DNA of 64,000 bases from Cellulomonas wangleii (GTDB lineage Bacteria; Actinomycetota; Actinomycetes; Actinomycetales; Cellulomonadaceae), in assembly GCF_018388445.1 (NCBI RefSeq), contig NZ_CP074405.1:3906001-3970000 (forward strand), written 5' to 3'. Position numbers and translations under genes: made by a program. Position 1 is the first letter of the stretch, and the number at the start of each line of letters is the position of its first letter. Positions 33,543 to 42,326 of this stretch are shown piece by piece. The notes beneath the pieces were generated by a model. That model was not told where the DNA came from and made no database searches. It was given only the letters and a program-made list of their open reading frames with translations.

Positions 33543-34214
33543 GTGACCGCCTGCCGCCACCCGGTGTTCGCGCGCGTCTACGCCCGCGCGTCGCCGACGC
33601 TCGACGCCCAGGGGGTCGCCGCGCACCGGCGCCGGATCCTGGCGGGGCTGCACGGGCAGGTCGTCGAGGTGGGGGCGGGCGACGGCGCGAGCTTCCCGCA
33701 CTACCCCGACACCGTCACCTCGGTCGTCGCCGTGGAGCCCGAGCCGTACCTGCGGGGGCGGGCCGAGCGACGGGTCACGGACGCCTCCGTCCCGGTGCGG
33801 GTGCTCGACGCGGTCGCCGAGCTGCTGCCGTTCGCGGACGCGTCGGCGGACGTGGTGGTCGCCTCGCTCGTGCTCTGCTCGGTCGGGGACCCGCCCGCAG
33901 CGCTGCGCGAGGCGTTCCGGGTGCTGCGACCGGGTGGCGAGCTGCGGTTCTACGAGCACGTGGCCGCGCAGACCCCGACGCTGCGGCGCGTGCAGCGCGT
34001 CGTGGACGCCACGCTGTGGCCGCTGTTCAGCGGCGGCTGCCACACCGGCCGCGACACGGTCGCCGCGATCACGGCGGCCGGGTTCGTCATCCACGACCTC
34101 GAGCGGTTCATGTTCCCGCCCGGTCGCACGCAGCCCGCGTCGCCGCACGTGCTGGGACGGGCCACCCGCCCGGCAGTCCCGGCCCCCGTGGGGTCCGGGC
34201 ACCGGGGCGACTAG
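33543..34214 (+). CDS. class I SAM-dependent methyltransferase
   Basis: A 223-residue methyltransferase of the UbiE/Methyltransf_11 type. Motif I is VVEVGAGDGASFPHY, motif post-I is VVAVEPEPYL, and the later part has LPFADASADVVVASLVLC and LREAFRVLRPGGELRFYEHV. The start is GTG at 33543. After about residue 205 the sequence turns into a Pro/Ala/His-rich tail, and the TAG stop is followed in the same frame by the broken 2H phosphoesterase, so the original C-terminus may have been altered by a deletion. The substrate is unknown. Confidence 0.82.
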   Translation: MTACRHPVFARVYARASPTLDAQGVAAHRRRILAGLHGQVVEVGAGDGASFPHYPDTVTSVVAVEPEPYLRGRAERRVTDASVPVRVLDAVAELLPFADASADVVVASLVLCSVGDPPAALREAFRVLRPGGELRFYEHVAAQTPTLRRVQRVVDATLWPLFSGGCHTGRDTVAAITAAGFVIHDLERFMFPPGRTQPASPHVLGRATRPAVPAPVGSGHRGD

Positions 34215-34562
34215 CTGTCCTGCCGGCCGCCGGTCGACCTGCGGTTCACCACCGTCTTCAACCTGCTCGGCACGAGCGTCGTCGTCGGCCTGCTGCCCGC
34301 GAGCGAGGCGGACTGCGTGCGCCTGCTGGCGGCCCGCGCACTGCTCGACGAGATCGTCCCGTCCGGCCCCTTCACACCCCACGTCACGCTCGCGTACTAC
34401 CGCCCGGCCGCCGCCTCGCCGGTGGACCCGCGGCACCTCGCGCGGACGCTGGACCGCCTCACGGAGCGTGTCGCCGGGCGGCTGGTCACCCTCGCGCCGG
34501 AACGGCTGCGGTCCACGCACTTCTCGACCATGGCGACCTACTGGGACGTCGGCCCCGCCTGA
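34215..34562 (+). pseudogene. 5'-truncated 2H phosphoesterase (2'-5' RNA ligase-like) remnant
   Basis: Right after the methyltransferase TAG the same frame stays open for 115 codons. It reads DLRFTTVFNLLGTSVVVGLLP ... GPFTPHVTLAYYRPA and ends STHFSTMATYWDVG. The PHVTLAYY piece is the second HxTx motif of the 2H phosphoesterase family, but the first HxT motif and the N-terminal half are missing and no start codon with a ribosome site precedes the homologous part. It is most simply a remnant left by a deletion that fused its 5' side to the methyltransferase end. Confidence 0.6.
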
Positions 34563-34759
34563 CGCGGCCCTCGCTGCTCACGGGCGCCGGACGCCCTGTC
34601 CGGCGCCCGCCGACGGCGGACACGGGCTCGGGCCGGGCAGCAGGCCGAACCGATCCTGATGTGAGCCACGTCACACAGGAAGTCGCCCCACACCCCTGCT
34701 GCGCGGGATGGGATGTGCCTGCACGCGGGCGCCCGCCCGCCCGGGACCAGGCGGTGGCC

Positions 34760-36241
34760 ATGCCCCAGATCGACACGGACGCACTGCTCGGTGCCTGGAG
34801 GGGCGCGGCCGACACGATGGACGAGTTCGACGTGCTCCGTGGGCTCGTCGAGAGCCAGGCGCGACTCAGCCCCGAGGACGACACCCGGGCGGCGCGGGCA
34901 CGGGCGGCGCTGTTCGACGGCGACCCGGTCGCCGCCCTCGACATCCTCGGTGACGTCGGTGAGATCGACCTGGACACCGCCAGCGTCAGCTGGGCCGACG
35001 TCGTCGCGGTCGGGGCACGGGCCGCCCAGGGCGATGCGGACGCGCTGGGCGCCCTGCACCGGCTCGGCCAGGGGCTCCAGGGGTCCGTCGCCGTCGCGCA
35101 CGGCTACCTCCTCGCCCGCGTGGCCGAGCTCGCCGGCGAGCACGAGGTCGCGGACGCCACCTGGCACCTGCTCAAGGAGATCGCCCCGGGGACCACGCTG
35201 CTGACCCGGCGCGTGCTGGTCGTCGACACCCTCGCGCGGTCCACCACCGACGCCGACGCGGCGACGCGACGCGTCGGGGCCACCGCCCGCACCCTCGTCG
35301 AGCTGGTTCCCGCACCCGAGGACGGGCCGCGGCACGTCGTCGAGGTGGTCCGCGCCCTGGAGGAGCGCGGCGACCCGGCGGGGGCCCGTCTCGTGCTCGA
35401 GGCGATCGTCGCCATGCGCCCCACCGCCACGGAGGTCGTCGCCCTGCGTGACGCCCGGGCGACGCCCGAGCAGTGGTGGCGCGAGCGGCTCCCGGGGCTG
35501 GTCGCTACCGGCGTCGCCGCCGTGCTGGTCACGGTGGGCATCCTCGCGTCCTGGCCGGTGTGGGTGCCGGCGCTCGCGGCCGTCGTCAGCCTGGTCGTGT
35601 GGAAGCGCTGGCGCCTGCCGCACACCCCGGGCCTGTCGGCGACGGACGCGCGGGTCCTGGCCTACATCCGCGGGTGGCTCCCGGACGCGGCGGAGGACAT
35701 CGGCGCAGGCCGGCGTCGCGTCGGGCTGGCGATCACCGGCGCCGCGGTCGGGTTCGTCGCCGGCGCCCTGGTCATGGGGGTCGTCACCGAAGGGCTGCTG
35801 GCCGACCTGTACGCCACGCACGCCCGCGAGGTGGACGCCGTCGCCTGGGCGCTCGTGCTGCTCGCGGCCTTCCTCGGCGGCGTCGGGGCGCAGCGGCTGC
35901 TGCGCCGCCCGCTGGCGACCGCGACGCAGCAGCTCGTCGAGCGGCAGCGCGCGGCGGTCGAGGAGGAGTGCAGCCGGTGCACGTGCCTGCGCACCGTCGG
36001 CATCCGCGGCCGCGGTGCGGACGTCTACCTCACCCGGCACCTCACGGGTGCGGCCAAGGACGTCGCCGCCCTCGCCCCGCAGATCCCGGGCGCGACGGTC
36101 AGCGTCCACCAGTGCCCGATGTCGCGGACCCCGTGGCTCGCGGTACGTCGGCCCGGGTACGAGACGCTCGTGCTGCGTGGGGTGCTCGCCCACGTGGAGG
36201 AGGAGGCCACCCCGCAGGCCACGACGGGCGGCTACCTCTGA
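34760..36241 (+). CDS. large hypothetical membrane protein with helical repeats
   Basis: A 493-residue protein. Residues 1-235 are soluble and helical, with TPR-like alternation (AARARAALFDGDPVAALDILGD, GYLLARVAELAGEHEVADATW). Four membrane segments follow at about 240-260, 262-277, 318-342 and 355-375. The cytosolic end contains ECSRCTCLRTVGIRG, with three Cys in a short span, and a later HQCPM. The ATG at 34760 is taken; a GTG six bases earlier is possible. No family was recognised; the cysteine group hints at metal binding. Confidence 0.62.
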   Translation: MPQIDTDALLGAWRGAADTMDEFDVLRGLVESQARLSPEDDTRAARARAALFDGDPVAALDILGDVGEIDLDTASVSWADVVAVGARAAQGDADALGALHRLGQGLQGSVAVAHGYLLARVAELAGEHEVADATWHLLKEIAPGTTLLTRRVLVVDTLARSTTDADAATRRVGATARTLVELVPAPEDGPRHVVEVVRALEERGDPAGARLVLEAIVAMRPTATEVVALRDARATPEQWWRERLPGLVATGVAAVLVTVGILASWPVWVPALAAVVSLVVWKRWRLPHTPGLSATDARVLAYIRGWLPDAAEDIGAGRRRVGLAITGAAVGFVAGALVMGVVTEGLLADLYATHAREVDAVAWALVLLAAFLGGVGAQRLLRRPLATATQQLVERQRAAVEEECSRCTCLRTVGIRGRGADVYLTRHLTGAAKDVAALAPQIPGATVSVHQCPMSRTPWLAVRRPGYETLVLRGVLAHVEEEATPQATTGGYL

Positions 36242-36386
36242 CCCGGGGCCGGGGTGAGCGGCGGGTCCCAGCTCCCCGCTGACCAGCCGATCAGGCCCGA
36301 CCGGGCCCCCCGCCGGCGCCCGCGTCGTCCGCACGCGGCCGCGGCGACGCCGAGCCGGCGACACCTCCGAGCAGCCGCCCCGGTCG

Positions 36387-36728
36387 TCACCCCCTGGCCC
36401 TCGTGCGCCCGCCGCGCGCCGCGAGCACGACGCCGCCGGCGAGGACGCCGACGGCACCCAGCACGACGGCGACGACAGCCCCGGCCAGACCGTTGCCGGT
36501 GCCGACGCCGCCGGCGGCCTGGGAGGCGTGGGCGCCGCCGACGGCGACCGCGAGGACCCCCGTGGCGACGGCGGCGGACGCACGGGCTCCCGCGCCGGGT
36601 GCCGCCCGTCGCCACCGCGAGACGGCGAGCGTGGCCGCGGCGACGGCGGCGAGGCCGAGCACGGCCGCGACGGTGGGTACGAGACGGCCGGTGCCGACCT
36701 CGTAGCCGAGGAGCTGGGTGGTGAGCAT
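36387..36728 (-). CDS. DUF6223-like small membrane protein
   Basis: A 113-residue protein with three hydrophobic segments (about 17-37, 50-68, 80-102) joined by short Arg- or Gly-rich loops, ending RGGRTRARG. The arrangement, with a central GGAHASQAAGGVGTGNG loop, resembles DUF6223 proteins of Streptomyces. It follows the next gene upstream by 93 bases and is probably in the same TetR-controlled operon. Function is unknown. Confidence 0.6.
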   Translation of the reverse strand: MLTTQLLGYEVGTGRLVPTVAAVLGLAAVAAATLAVSRWRRAAPGAGARASAAVATGVLAVAVGGAHASQAAGGVGTGNGLAGAVVAVVLGAVGVLAGGVVLAARGGRTRARG

Positions 36729-36821
36729 GGCGTGTCCTCTCGGTGCGGTGCGGACCGCCGGCCGGTCGGCCGGCGGTGGTGCTGCGGGGAGGATGCGCGG
36801 GGTCGTGGTGCGAGGTCCGGC

Positions 36822-37514
36822 TCAGACGCGTCCGGCGGCGGACCGGTCGGCGGCACGGTGGGCGCCGGTGCGCAGCAGCCGTACCCCGGCCACCGCGATC
36901 CACCCGAGCCAGAGCACCCAGCCGGCGAGACCCGCGAGCGCGAGGGGCTGCGCTCCCCCGACGCCGTAGGGCGCGGCCGTGGCGGACGCGAGCAGGAGGG
37001 CGGCACCCGTGAGCCCGAGCGCGGCGTGCGCCCGTGGCGAGGGCCGGGCGAGGGAGAACCCGAGCAGCGCCGTCGCGAGGAAGACCTGGTTGAAGCCGAA
37101 CACCGCGCGGTGCAGCCCCCACAGGCCCGCGAGCGCGCCCGGCTCGCCGCCCGTCCCGTCGAGCGCGGCGGCCGCGACGGCGAGCCGGGCCGCCTCGGCG
37201 ACGGCGAAGGTCGCGCACTGGGCGAGCACCCCGCCGAGCCCGACGAGCGCCCACGTGCGCCGCGCCGGCGAGTGCCACGACTCGACGGCGAGCCCGGCGG
37301 CGAAGACGGTCGCGAGCAGCCAGGCTGCGGGCATGAGCGCGGAGGCGAGCCGCAGCGCGTCGACGCCGTCGGCGTGGGCGCGGCCGAGCTCAGGCAGCGT
37401 CGAGGTGTCGGTCGGCAGCGGCAGGCCGGCCGAGGTGAGGACGAGGTTCGCGACGACGAGGAGGAGGACGAAGCCGAGGCCCGCCGCGCCGCTCGCCCGA
37501 CCGGTGGCTGTCAT
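36822..37514 (-). CDS. multi-pass membrane protein (DUF4386-like)
   Basis: A 230-residue protein with about six membrane segments (residues 10-28, 58-78, 88-108, 130-150, 160-180, 190-210). The layout and the LWGLHRAVFGFNQVFLATALLGFSL stretch resemble DUF4386-type proteins. It is first in a minus-strand pair with the DUF6223-like gene and divergent from a TetR regulator across a 31-base dyad, so the regulator probably represses it. A transport or sensing role cannot be assigned. Confidence 0.62.
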   Translation of the reverse strand: MTATGRASGAAGLGFVLLLVVANLVLTSAGLPLPTDTSTLPELGRAHADGVDALRLASALMPAAWLLATVFAAGLAVESWHSPARRTWALVGLGGVLAQCATFAVAEAARLAVAAAALDGTGGEPGALAGLWGLHRAVFGFNQVFLATALLGFSLARPSPRAHAALGLTGAALLLASATAAPYGVGGAQPLALAGLAGWVLWLGWIAVAGVRLLRTGAHRAADRSAAGRV

Positions 37515-37524
37515 GACGCCTCCC

Positions 37525-37555
37525 GAACGTTGATATATTCGATATAAGCACGTTC
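37525..37555. promoter_or_regulatory. nested 31-base dyad, TetR operator
   Basis: The outer half-sites GAACGT (37525-37530) and ACGTTC (37550-37555) and the inner half-sites TATAT (37534-37538) and ATATA (37542-37546) share the same centre at 37540. The stretch is the most AT-rich in this part of the window and lies between divergent genes, 16 bases before the TetR ATG. Confidence 0.78.
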
Positions 37556-37571
37556 AACCCGGGAGGACAAG

Positions 37572-38216
37572 ATGTCCGACGACCGCAGCCCGCGTCGCTA
37601 CGAGTCGCTGCTGCGCACCGCGCAGGCCGACGAGACACGCACGCGCATCGCGCAGGCCGCCCGGCAGGCGTTCGTCGCACGCGGCTGGGCAGGGACGACG
37701 GTGCGGGACGTCGCCGCGGCGGCCGGGGTGTCGGTGCCGACGGTGTACGCCGTGTACGGGAACAAGAAGGGCCTCGCGACGGCGCTCATGGACGCCGCGG
37801 ACCTGGCCGCGGACCCGGCGCAGGTCGCGGCCGACCTCGGTGCCGCCGACGGCGACCACGCCCGCCAGCTCGAGATCTCGGTGGCGTTCGACCGTCGGCT
37901 GTACGAGCGCTCGGGTGACCTGCTGCGTGCGCTGCGCGAGGCCCCCGAGCCCGAGCTGGCCGAGCTCGCCCGCGAGGGAGCCCGCCGCGGGGACCACGCG
38001 CGGCTCACGGCGTTCACGTCGTGGCCCGCGGGCACGCTGCGCGAGGGCCTCGACCCGCAGCGGGCCGTGGACCGCTACGCCGCCGTGTGCACGCTCGAGG
38101 CGTGGACGGACCTCACCGCCCACCGCGGCTGGACGCCGGACGAGGTCGAGCGGTGGTGGGCGGGCGTCGTCGTCCACGAGCTGCTCGACGACCCGGGCAC
38201 GGCCGGACCCACCTGA
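37572..38216 (+). CDS. TetR family regulator
   Basis: A 214-residue TetR protein. The helix-turn-helix region is TRIAQAARQAFVARGWAGTT then VRDVAAAAGVSVPTVYAVYGNK. The C-terminal domain ends VERWWAGVVVHELLDDPG. GGGAGGACAAG precedes the ATG. It is divergent from the membrane-protein pair and is expected to control it through the dyad at 37525-37555. Confidence 0.88.
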   Translation: MSDDRSPRRYESLLRTAQADETRTRIAQAARQAFVARGWAGTTVRDVAAAAGVSVPTVYAVYGNKKGLATALMDAADLAADPAQVAADLGAADGDHARQLEISVAFDRRLYERSGDLLRALREAPEPELAELAREGARRGDHARLTAFTSWPAGTLREGLDPQRAVDRYAAVCTLEAWTDLTAHRGWTPDEVERWWAGVVVHELLDDPGTAGPT

Positions 38217-38232
38217 CCCGCGCCCCGCGGGT
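38216..38232 (+). terminator. short hairpin after TetR gene
   Basis: ACCCGCG (38216-38222) and CGCGGGT (38226-38232) form a 7-bp stem with a 3-base loop, starting at the last base of the stop codon. It is short and has no T run, so it is a weak call. Confidence 0.4.
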
Positions 38233-38320
38233 GCAGCAGTGCGTCGCGCCACGGCCATGACGCCCGGCGCGGCTATCGTCGGGCCTCCGACCTGCTGCGA
38301 CACCACCGGAGGTGCGCTCG

Positions 38321-40087
38321 ATGACGAGCCCCGACGCCCCGCACGTCGTCGTCGTGGGCTCCGGGTTCGGCGGCTCGGTCGCGGCGCTGCGCCTGTCGGA
38401 GAAGGGCTACCGGGTCACCGTGCTGGAGGCCGGCCGTCGGTTCACCCCCGACACCCTGCCGCGCACCTCGTGGGACGTCCGCCGGTTCCTGTGGGCACCG
38501 CGGCTGGGGTGCCGCGGCATCCAGCGCATCCACGTGCTGCCGGACGTCGTGCTGCTGGCCGGGGCCGGGGTGGGCGGCGGGTCCCTGGTCTACGCCAACA
38601 CGCTCTACCGCCCGGAGTCCGACGACTTCTACCGCGACCCGCAGTGGGCGGCCCTCACGGACTGGCGCGACGAGCTGGCCCCCCACTACGACCAGGCGCA
38701 GCGGATGCTCGGGGTGGTGCAGAACCCCACGCTCACGCCCGCCGACGAGGTGGTCCGCGCGGCCGCGCGCGAGCTCGGCGTCGCCGGGACGTTCCGGCTC
38801 GCGCCGGTCGGCGTCGTGTTCGGCGAGCCCGGCGCACCGGTGCCGGACCCGTTCTTCGGAGGCGCCGGCCCCGGGCGTCGCGGCTGCCTGGAGTGCGGGC
38901 AGTGCATGACGGGCTGCCGGCACGGGGCCAAGAACACCCTCGAGACGAACTACCTGTGGCTCGCCGAGCGCGCGGGCGCGCGCATCGTCCCGGACACGAC
39001 CGTCGTCTCCCTCGTCCCGCACGACGACGGCCGCTGGGACGTCGTCACCGTCCCCACCGGGCGGCGGCGCCCCCGCACCACCCTGGCCGCGGACCAGGTC
39101 GTCCTCGCCGCCGGGGCCTGGGGCACCCAGGAGCTGCTGCACCGCCTCAAGGCCGACGGGACGCTGCCGCACCTGTCCGACCGGCTCGGGCACCTGACGC
39201 GCACCAACTCCGAGGCGCTCGGCGGCGCCGCCCGCCGGCCCGGTGCCCGCGGGCCGCGCGTCAACAGCGGCGTGGCCATCACGTCCTCGGTGTGGCTCGA
39301 CGAGCGCACGCACATCGAGCCGGTCCGGTACGGGCGCGGGTCCAACCTCATGGGCCTGCTCGGCACGGTCCTCACCGACGGCGGCGGGCGCGTACCGCGC
39401 TGGGTGCGCTGGATCGGGCAGGTCGTGCGGCACCCGGGGCACGCGGTGTCCGTGCTCAGCGGCCTGCGGACGTGGTCGGACCGCTCGGTCATCGGCCTCG
39501 TCATGCAGACCGGCGGCGCCTCGCTCACCGTGCGCCCGCGCCGCACGTGGACGGGCCGGTGGCGGCTGACGTCGACCCGCGGCGACGGGGAGCCGAACCC
39601 GACGTGGCTGCCGCAGGCCAACGCCGCCTACCGGGCGATGGCCCGGCACCTCGACGGCATCCCCATGAGCACGCTCGGGGAGGTCGCCGACGTCCCCATG
39701 ACGGCGCACTTCCTCGGCGGCTGCGCGATCGGCTCGGACGCCTCCACGGGTGTCGTCGACGCGTACCACCGGGTGTTCGGGTACCCGGGCCTGCACGTCG
39801 TGGACGGGTCGGCGGTCTCCGCGAACCTCGGGGTCAACCCGTCGCTGACGATCACCGCGCAGGCCGAGCGGGCGTGCGCGACGTGGCCGAACGCCGGGGA
39901 GCCGGACCCGCGGCCCGCCCTCGGCGAGCCGTACCGGCGGGTGGCTCGCGTCGCACCCGTGCGCCCCGCCGTCCCGGCGCACGCCGCGGCCGCGCTGCCG
40001 CTGACGGTCGTGCGGCACCGTGCGCCCACGGACGACGCCACGCCGACGGACCCGGCACCGCCCCGAGGGGTCGCGTACCCCTCGTGA
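38321..40087 (+). CDS. GMC-family oxidoreductase, cholesterol-oxidase-like (ChoD type)
   Basis: A 588-residue GMC flavoprotein. The FAD motif is VVVVGSGFGGSVAALRLSEKGY; AGAGVGGGSLVYANTLY follows, then the cysteine-rich CLECGQCMTGCRHGAKN segment near residue 190, typical of the ChoD/cholesterol-oxidase-like branch. The active-site end is AHFLGGCAIGSDASTGVVDAYHRVFGYPGL with GLHVVDGSAVSANLGVNPSLTITA. There is no signal peptide. Members oxidise sterols or other alcohols, though steroid activity is unproven here. An unusual Pro/Ala/Arg tail of about 60 residues follows the fold. GGAGGT precedes the ATG. Confidence 0.87.
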   Translation: MTSPDAPHVVVVGSGFGGSVAALRLSEKGYRVTVLEAGRRFTPDTLPRTSWDVRRFLWAPRLGCRGIQRIHVLPDVVLLAGAGVGGGSLVYANTLYRPESDDFYRDPQWAALTDWRDELAPHYDQAQRMLGVVQNPTLTPADEVVRAAARELGVAGTFRLAPVGVVFGEPGAPVPDPFFGGAGPGRRGCLECGQCMTGCRHGAKNTLETNYLWLAERAGARIVPDTTVVSLVPHDDGRWDVVTVPTGRRRPRTTLAADQVVLAAGAWGTQELLHRLKADGTLPHLSDRLGHLTRTNSEALGGAARRPGARGPRVNSGVAITSSVWLDERTHIEPVRYGRGSNLMGLLGTVLTDGGGRVPRWVRWIGQVVRHPGHAVSVLSGLRTWSDRSVIGLVMQTGGASLTVRPRRTWTGRWRLTSTRGDGEPNPTWLPQANAAYRAMARHLDGIPMSTLGEVADVPMTAHFLGGCAIGSDASTGVVDAYHRVFGYPGLHVVDGSAVSANLGVNPSLTITAQAERACATWPNAGEPDPRPALGEPYRRVARVAPVRPAVPAHAAAALPLTVVRHRAPTDDATPTDPAPPRGVAYPS

Positions 40088-40142
40088 GGCTCGCCGGGGC
40101 ACAGGTGCACCGCTCGACCGGCGCACCCGTGCGGCGGCACCG

Positions 40143-40769
40143 TCAGACCGCGGTGAAGTGCACCGTCTCGCCACCGCTGCCGACGTACTGGTTCTCGACC
40201 CGCCACGTCCCGCCGGTCAGCGCGTCGTCCGGGACGACGAACGGCACGCTCCCCTGGGCGGACTCCCCCGTCGCCAGCTCGGGCGTCACCGACAGGTCGC
40301 CCGGCACCAGCGCCATGCTGGGCTCGAACGTGCGACCGTCCGCCGCGACGAACGTGATGCCGAGGTCGAGCCACGCGTGCGCCGGCTCGGCGCCCGTCCC
40401 GACGTACGTGGCACTGACCGGCAGGAGGACGTACGAGGACCCCGCCGGGGCGGGCTCGTTCCCCTCGAAGTAGCCGGTGACGACGTCGCCCGCGGCGAAG
40501 TCGGCCGGCGAGAGCGCCACCTGGTAGACGGGAGCCCCCTGCGCGCCGAGCGGCACCGTGTCGACGCCGGGCGTCGCCGGGTTGTCCGGGCTCCCCAGCG
40601 GCGCGACGACCGGCTCGGGCTCGGCGGTCGGCTCCGCGGGCGTCGGTGACGCCGACGCGGTGGCGGCGGCGGGCGTCGGCTCCGCCGCGTCCCGCTCCGA
40701 CGTGCCACAGGCACCGAGCAGCATCGCGACGCAGAGCACGGCTGCGGCGGCGGTCGGGGTCGTGCGCAT
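40143..40769 (-). CDS. secreted lipoprotein with Ig-like domain
   Basis: A 208-residue lipoprotein: signal peptide with lipobox LLGAC (lipidated Cys near residue 21), an Ala/Thr/Pro/Glu linker to about residue 65, then a beta-sandwich of about 140 residues (GDVVTGYFEGNEPAPAGSSYVLLPVSATYVG..., ENQYVGSGGETVHF). The fold looks like the DUF4352/TelA-type immunoprotection-like domain. It is exposed on the outer face of the membrane. It is convergent with the GMC gene. Its role is unknown. Confidence 0.72.
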   Translation of the reverse strand: MRTTPTAAAAVLCVAMLLGACGTSERDAAEPTPAAATASASPTPAEPTAEPEPVVAPLGSPDNPATPGVDTVPLGAQGAPVYQVALSPADFAAGDVVTGYFEGNEPAPAGSSYVLLPVSATYVGTGAEPAHAWLDLGITFVAADGRTFEPSMALVPGDLSVTPELATGESAQGSVPFVVPDDALTGGTWRVENQYVGSGGETVHFTAV

Positions 40770-40971
40770 GGCTCTCCTCGGGTCGGGGCGACAGGGCGGG
40801 ACGGGACGGACAACCCGGACATCCTGGCGGACGCGACCGGTCGACGGCACGGGCGTCGGACCCGTGAGACGGCAGCGCGCCGGCGCCACGGCGAGGCGGT
40901 AGCGCCACCGGGACCAACCTGGACAGCACGCGCAGATCGGGCAGGATGTCCTGCGAGGACAGGGGGTCCCC

Positions 40972-42240
40972 ATGACGTCGGACGGCACCACCACGGGACG
41001 CACGACGTGCGCGGTCGTCGGCGGCGGGCCCGCCGGGCTCGTGCTCGGTCTGCTGCTGGCACGCGCCGGGGTCGAGGTGACGGTCCTGGAGAAGCACGCC
41101 GACTTCCTGCGTGACTTCCGTGGCGACACCGTGCACCCCTCGACCATGCAGGCGCTGGACGACCTCGGGCTCATCGACCGGTTCCTCGCGCTGCCGCACT
41201 CCCGTGTCGAGGGCATCACGCTGCCCGACCCCGCGGGCGGGGACCCCGTGCGCGTCGTCGACTTCACGCGCCTGCGCGTGCCGTACCCGTACATCGCGAT
41301 GGTCCCGCAGTGGGACCTGCTCGACCTCGTCGCGGACGCCGGCGCCGCCGAGCCGACGTTCACGCTGCTGCGCGAGCACGAGGTGACGGACGTCGTGCGC
41401 ACCGGCGGGCGCGTCACCGGCGTGCGCTACCGCACCCCGCAGGGCGAGGGGACGCTGCACGCCGACCTCGTCGTGGCGTGCGACGGCCGCTGGTCGGTGG
41501 TCCGCCGGGCGGTCGGTCTGCCCGTGCGGGCGTTCCCCGTCCCGTTCGACGTCTGGTGGTTCAAGGTCCCGACGAGCCGACCCGTGGGCGGTGCGCTCGT
41601 GCCGCGGATCCACCCCGGCCGCGCGCTCGTGACCATCCCGCGCGAGGGCTACCTGCAGATGGCGTACCTCGGGCCCAAGGGGACGGACGCCGCGCTGCGG
41701 GCCCGTGGGATCGAGGCGTTCCGCGCCGAGGTCGCCGAGCTCGTGCCGGAGCTCTCCGACGACGTCGAACGGCTCGCCTCGATGGACGACGTCAAGCACC
41801 TCGACGTGCGCCTCGAGCGGCTGCGGCGCTGGTCGGCGCCGGGGGTGCTGTGCCTCGGCGACGCCGCGCACGCCATGTCGCCCATCGGCGGGGTCGGCGT
41901 CAACCTCGCGGTGCAGGACGCGATCGCCGCGGCCCGGCTGCTCGCGGGCCCGCTGCGGTCGGGGGAGTTCCGCGGTCCGTTCCCCACGCGCCTGGTCGGG
42001 CGGGTCCAGGCCCGCCGGCGGATGCCCACCGCGGTCGTCCAGGGGGTGCAGCGTGCGATGCACGCGCGCGCGATCGGACCGGCGATCGCCGGGCACGACG
42101 GCGTCGCACCCGACCGCGGGCCACGGCTCTTCCGCCGGGTCCCCGCGCTCAGCGCGCTGACGGCACGCCTCGTGGGTCTCGGGCCGCGACCCGAGCGGGT
42201 GCCGGTGTGGGGACGACGGCCGCGGACGCCGGTGCTCTGA
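40972..42240 (+). CDS. FAD-dependent monooxygenase (UbiH/PHBH class)
   Basis: A 422-residue group A flavin monooxygenase. The GxGxxG motif is AVVGGGPAGLVLGLLLARAGV, the DG motif is LVVACDGRWSVVRRAVG, and the GD motif is CLGDAAHAMSPIGGVGVNLAVQDA. These enzymes hydroxylate or epoxidise aromatic or polyketide substrates with NAD(P)H and oxygen. GAGGACAGGGGG precedes the ATG. It is convergent with the ligase-nitroreductase operon and could supply its substrate, but this is inference. Confidence 0.88.
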   Translation: MTSDGTTTGRTTCAVVGGGPAGLVLGLLLARAGVEVTVLEKHADFLRDFRGDTVHPSTMQALDDLGLIDRFLALPHSRVEGITLPDPAGGDPVRVVDFTRLRVPYPYIAMVPQWDLLDLVADAGAAEPTFTLLREHEVTDVVRTGGRVTGVRYRTPQGEGTLHADLVVACDGRWSVVRRAVGLPVRAFPVPFDVWWFKVPTSRPVGGALVPRIHPGRALVTIPREGYLQMAYLGPKGTDAALRARGIEAFRAEVAELVPELSDDVERLASMDDVKHLDVRLERLRRWSAPGVLCLGDAAHAMSPIGGVGVNLAVQDAIAAARLLAGPLRSGEFRGPFPTRLVGRVQARRRMPTAVVQGVQRAMHARAIGPAIAGHDGVAPDRGPRLFRRVPALSALTARLVGLGPRPERVPVWGRRPRTPVL

Positions 42241-42326
42241 CGGTGCCCACCGGTGCCCGCCCGGCGTCAGGCCGGGGTGCCGTCAGCCCGGCTCGCCGTC
42301 AGCCCGGGTCGCTGACCGGCTCTCCG

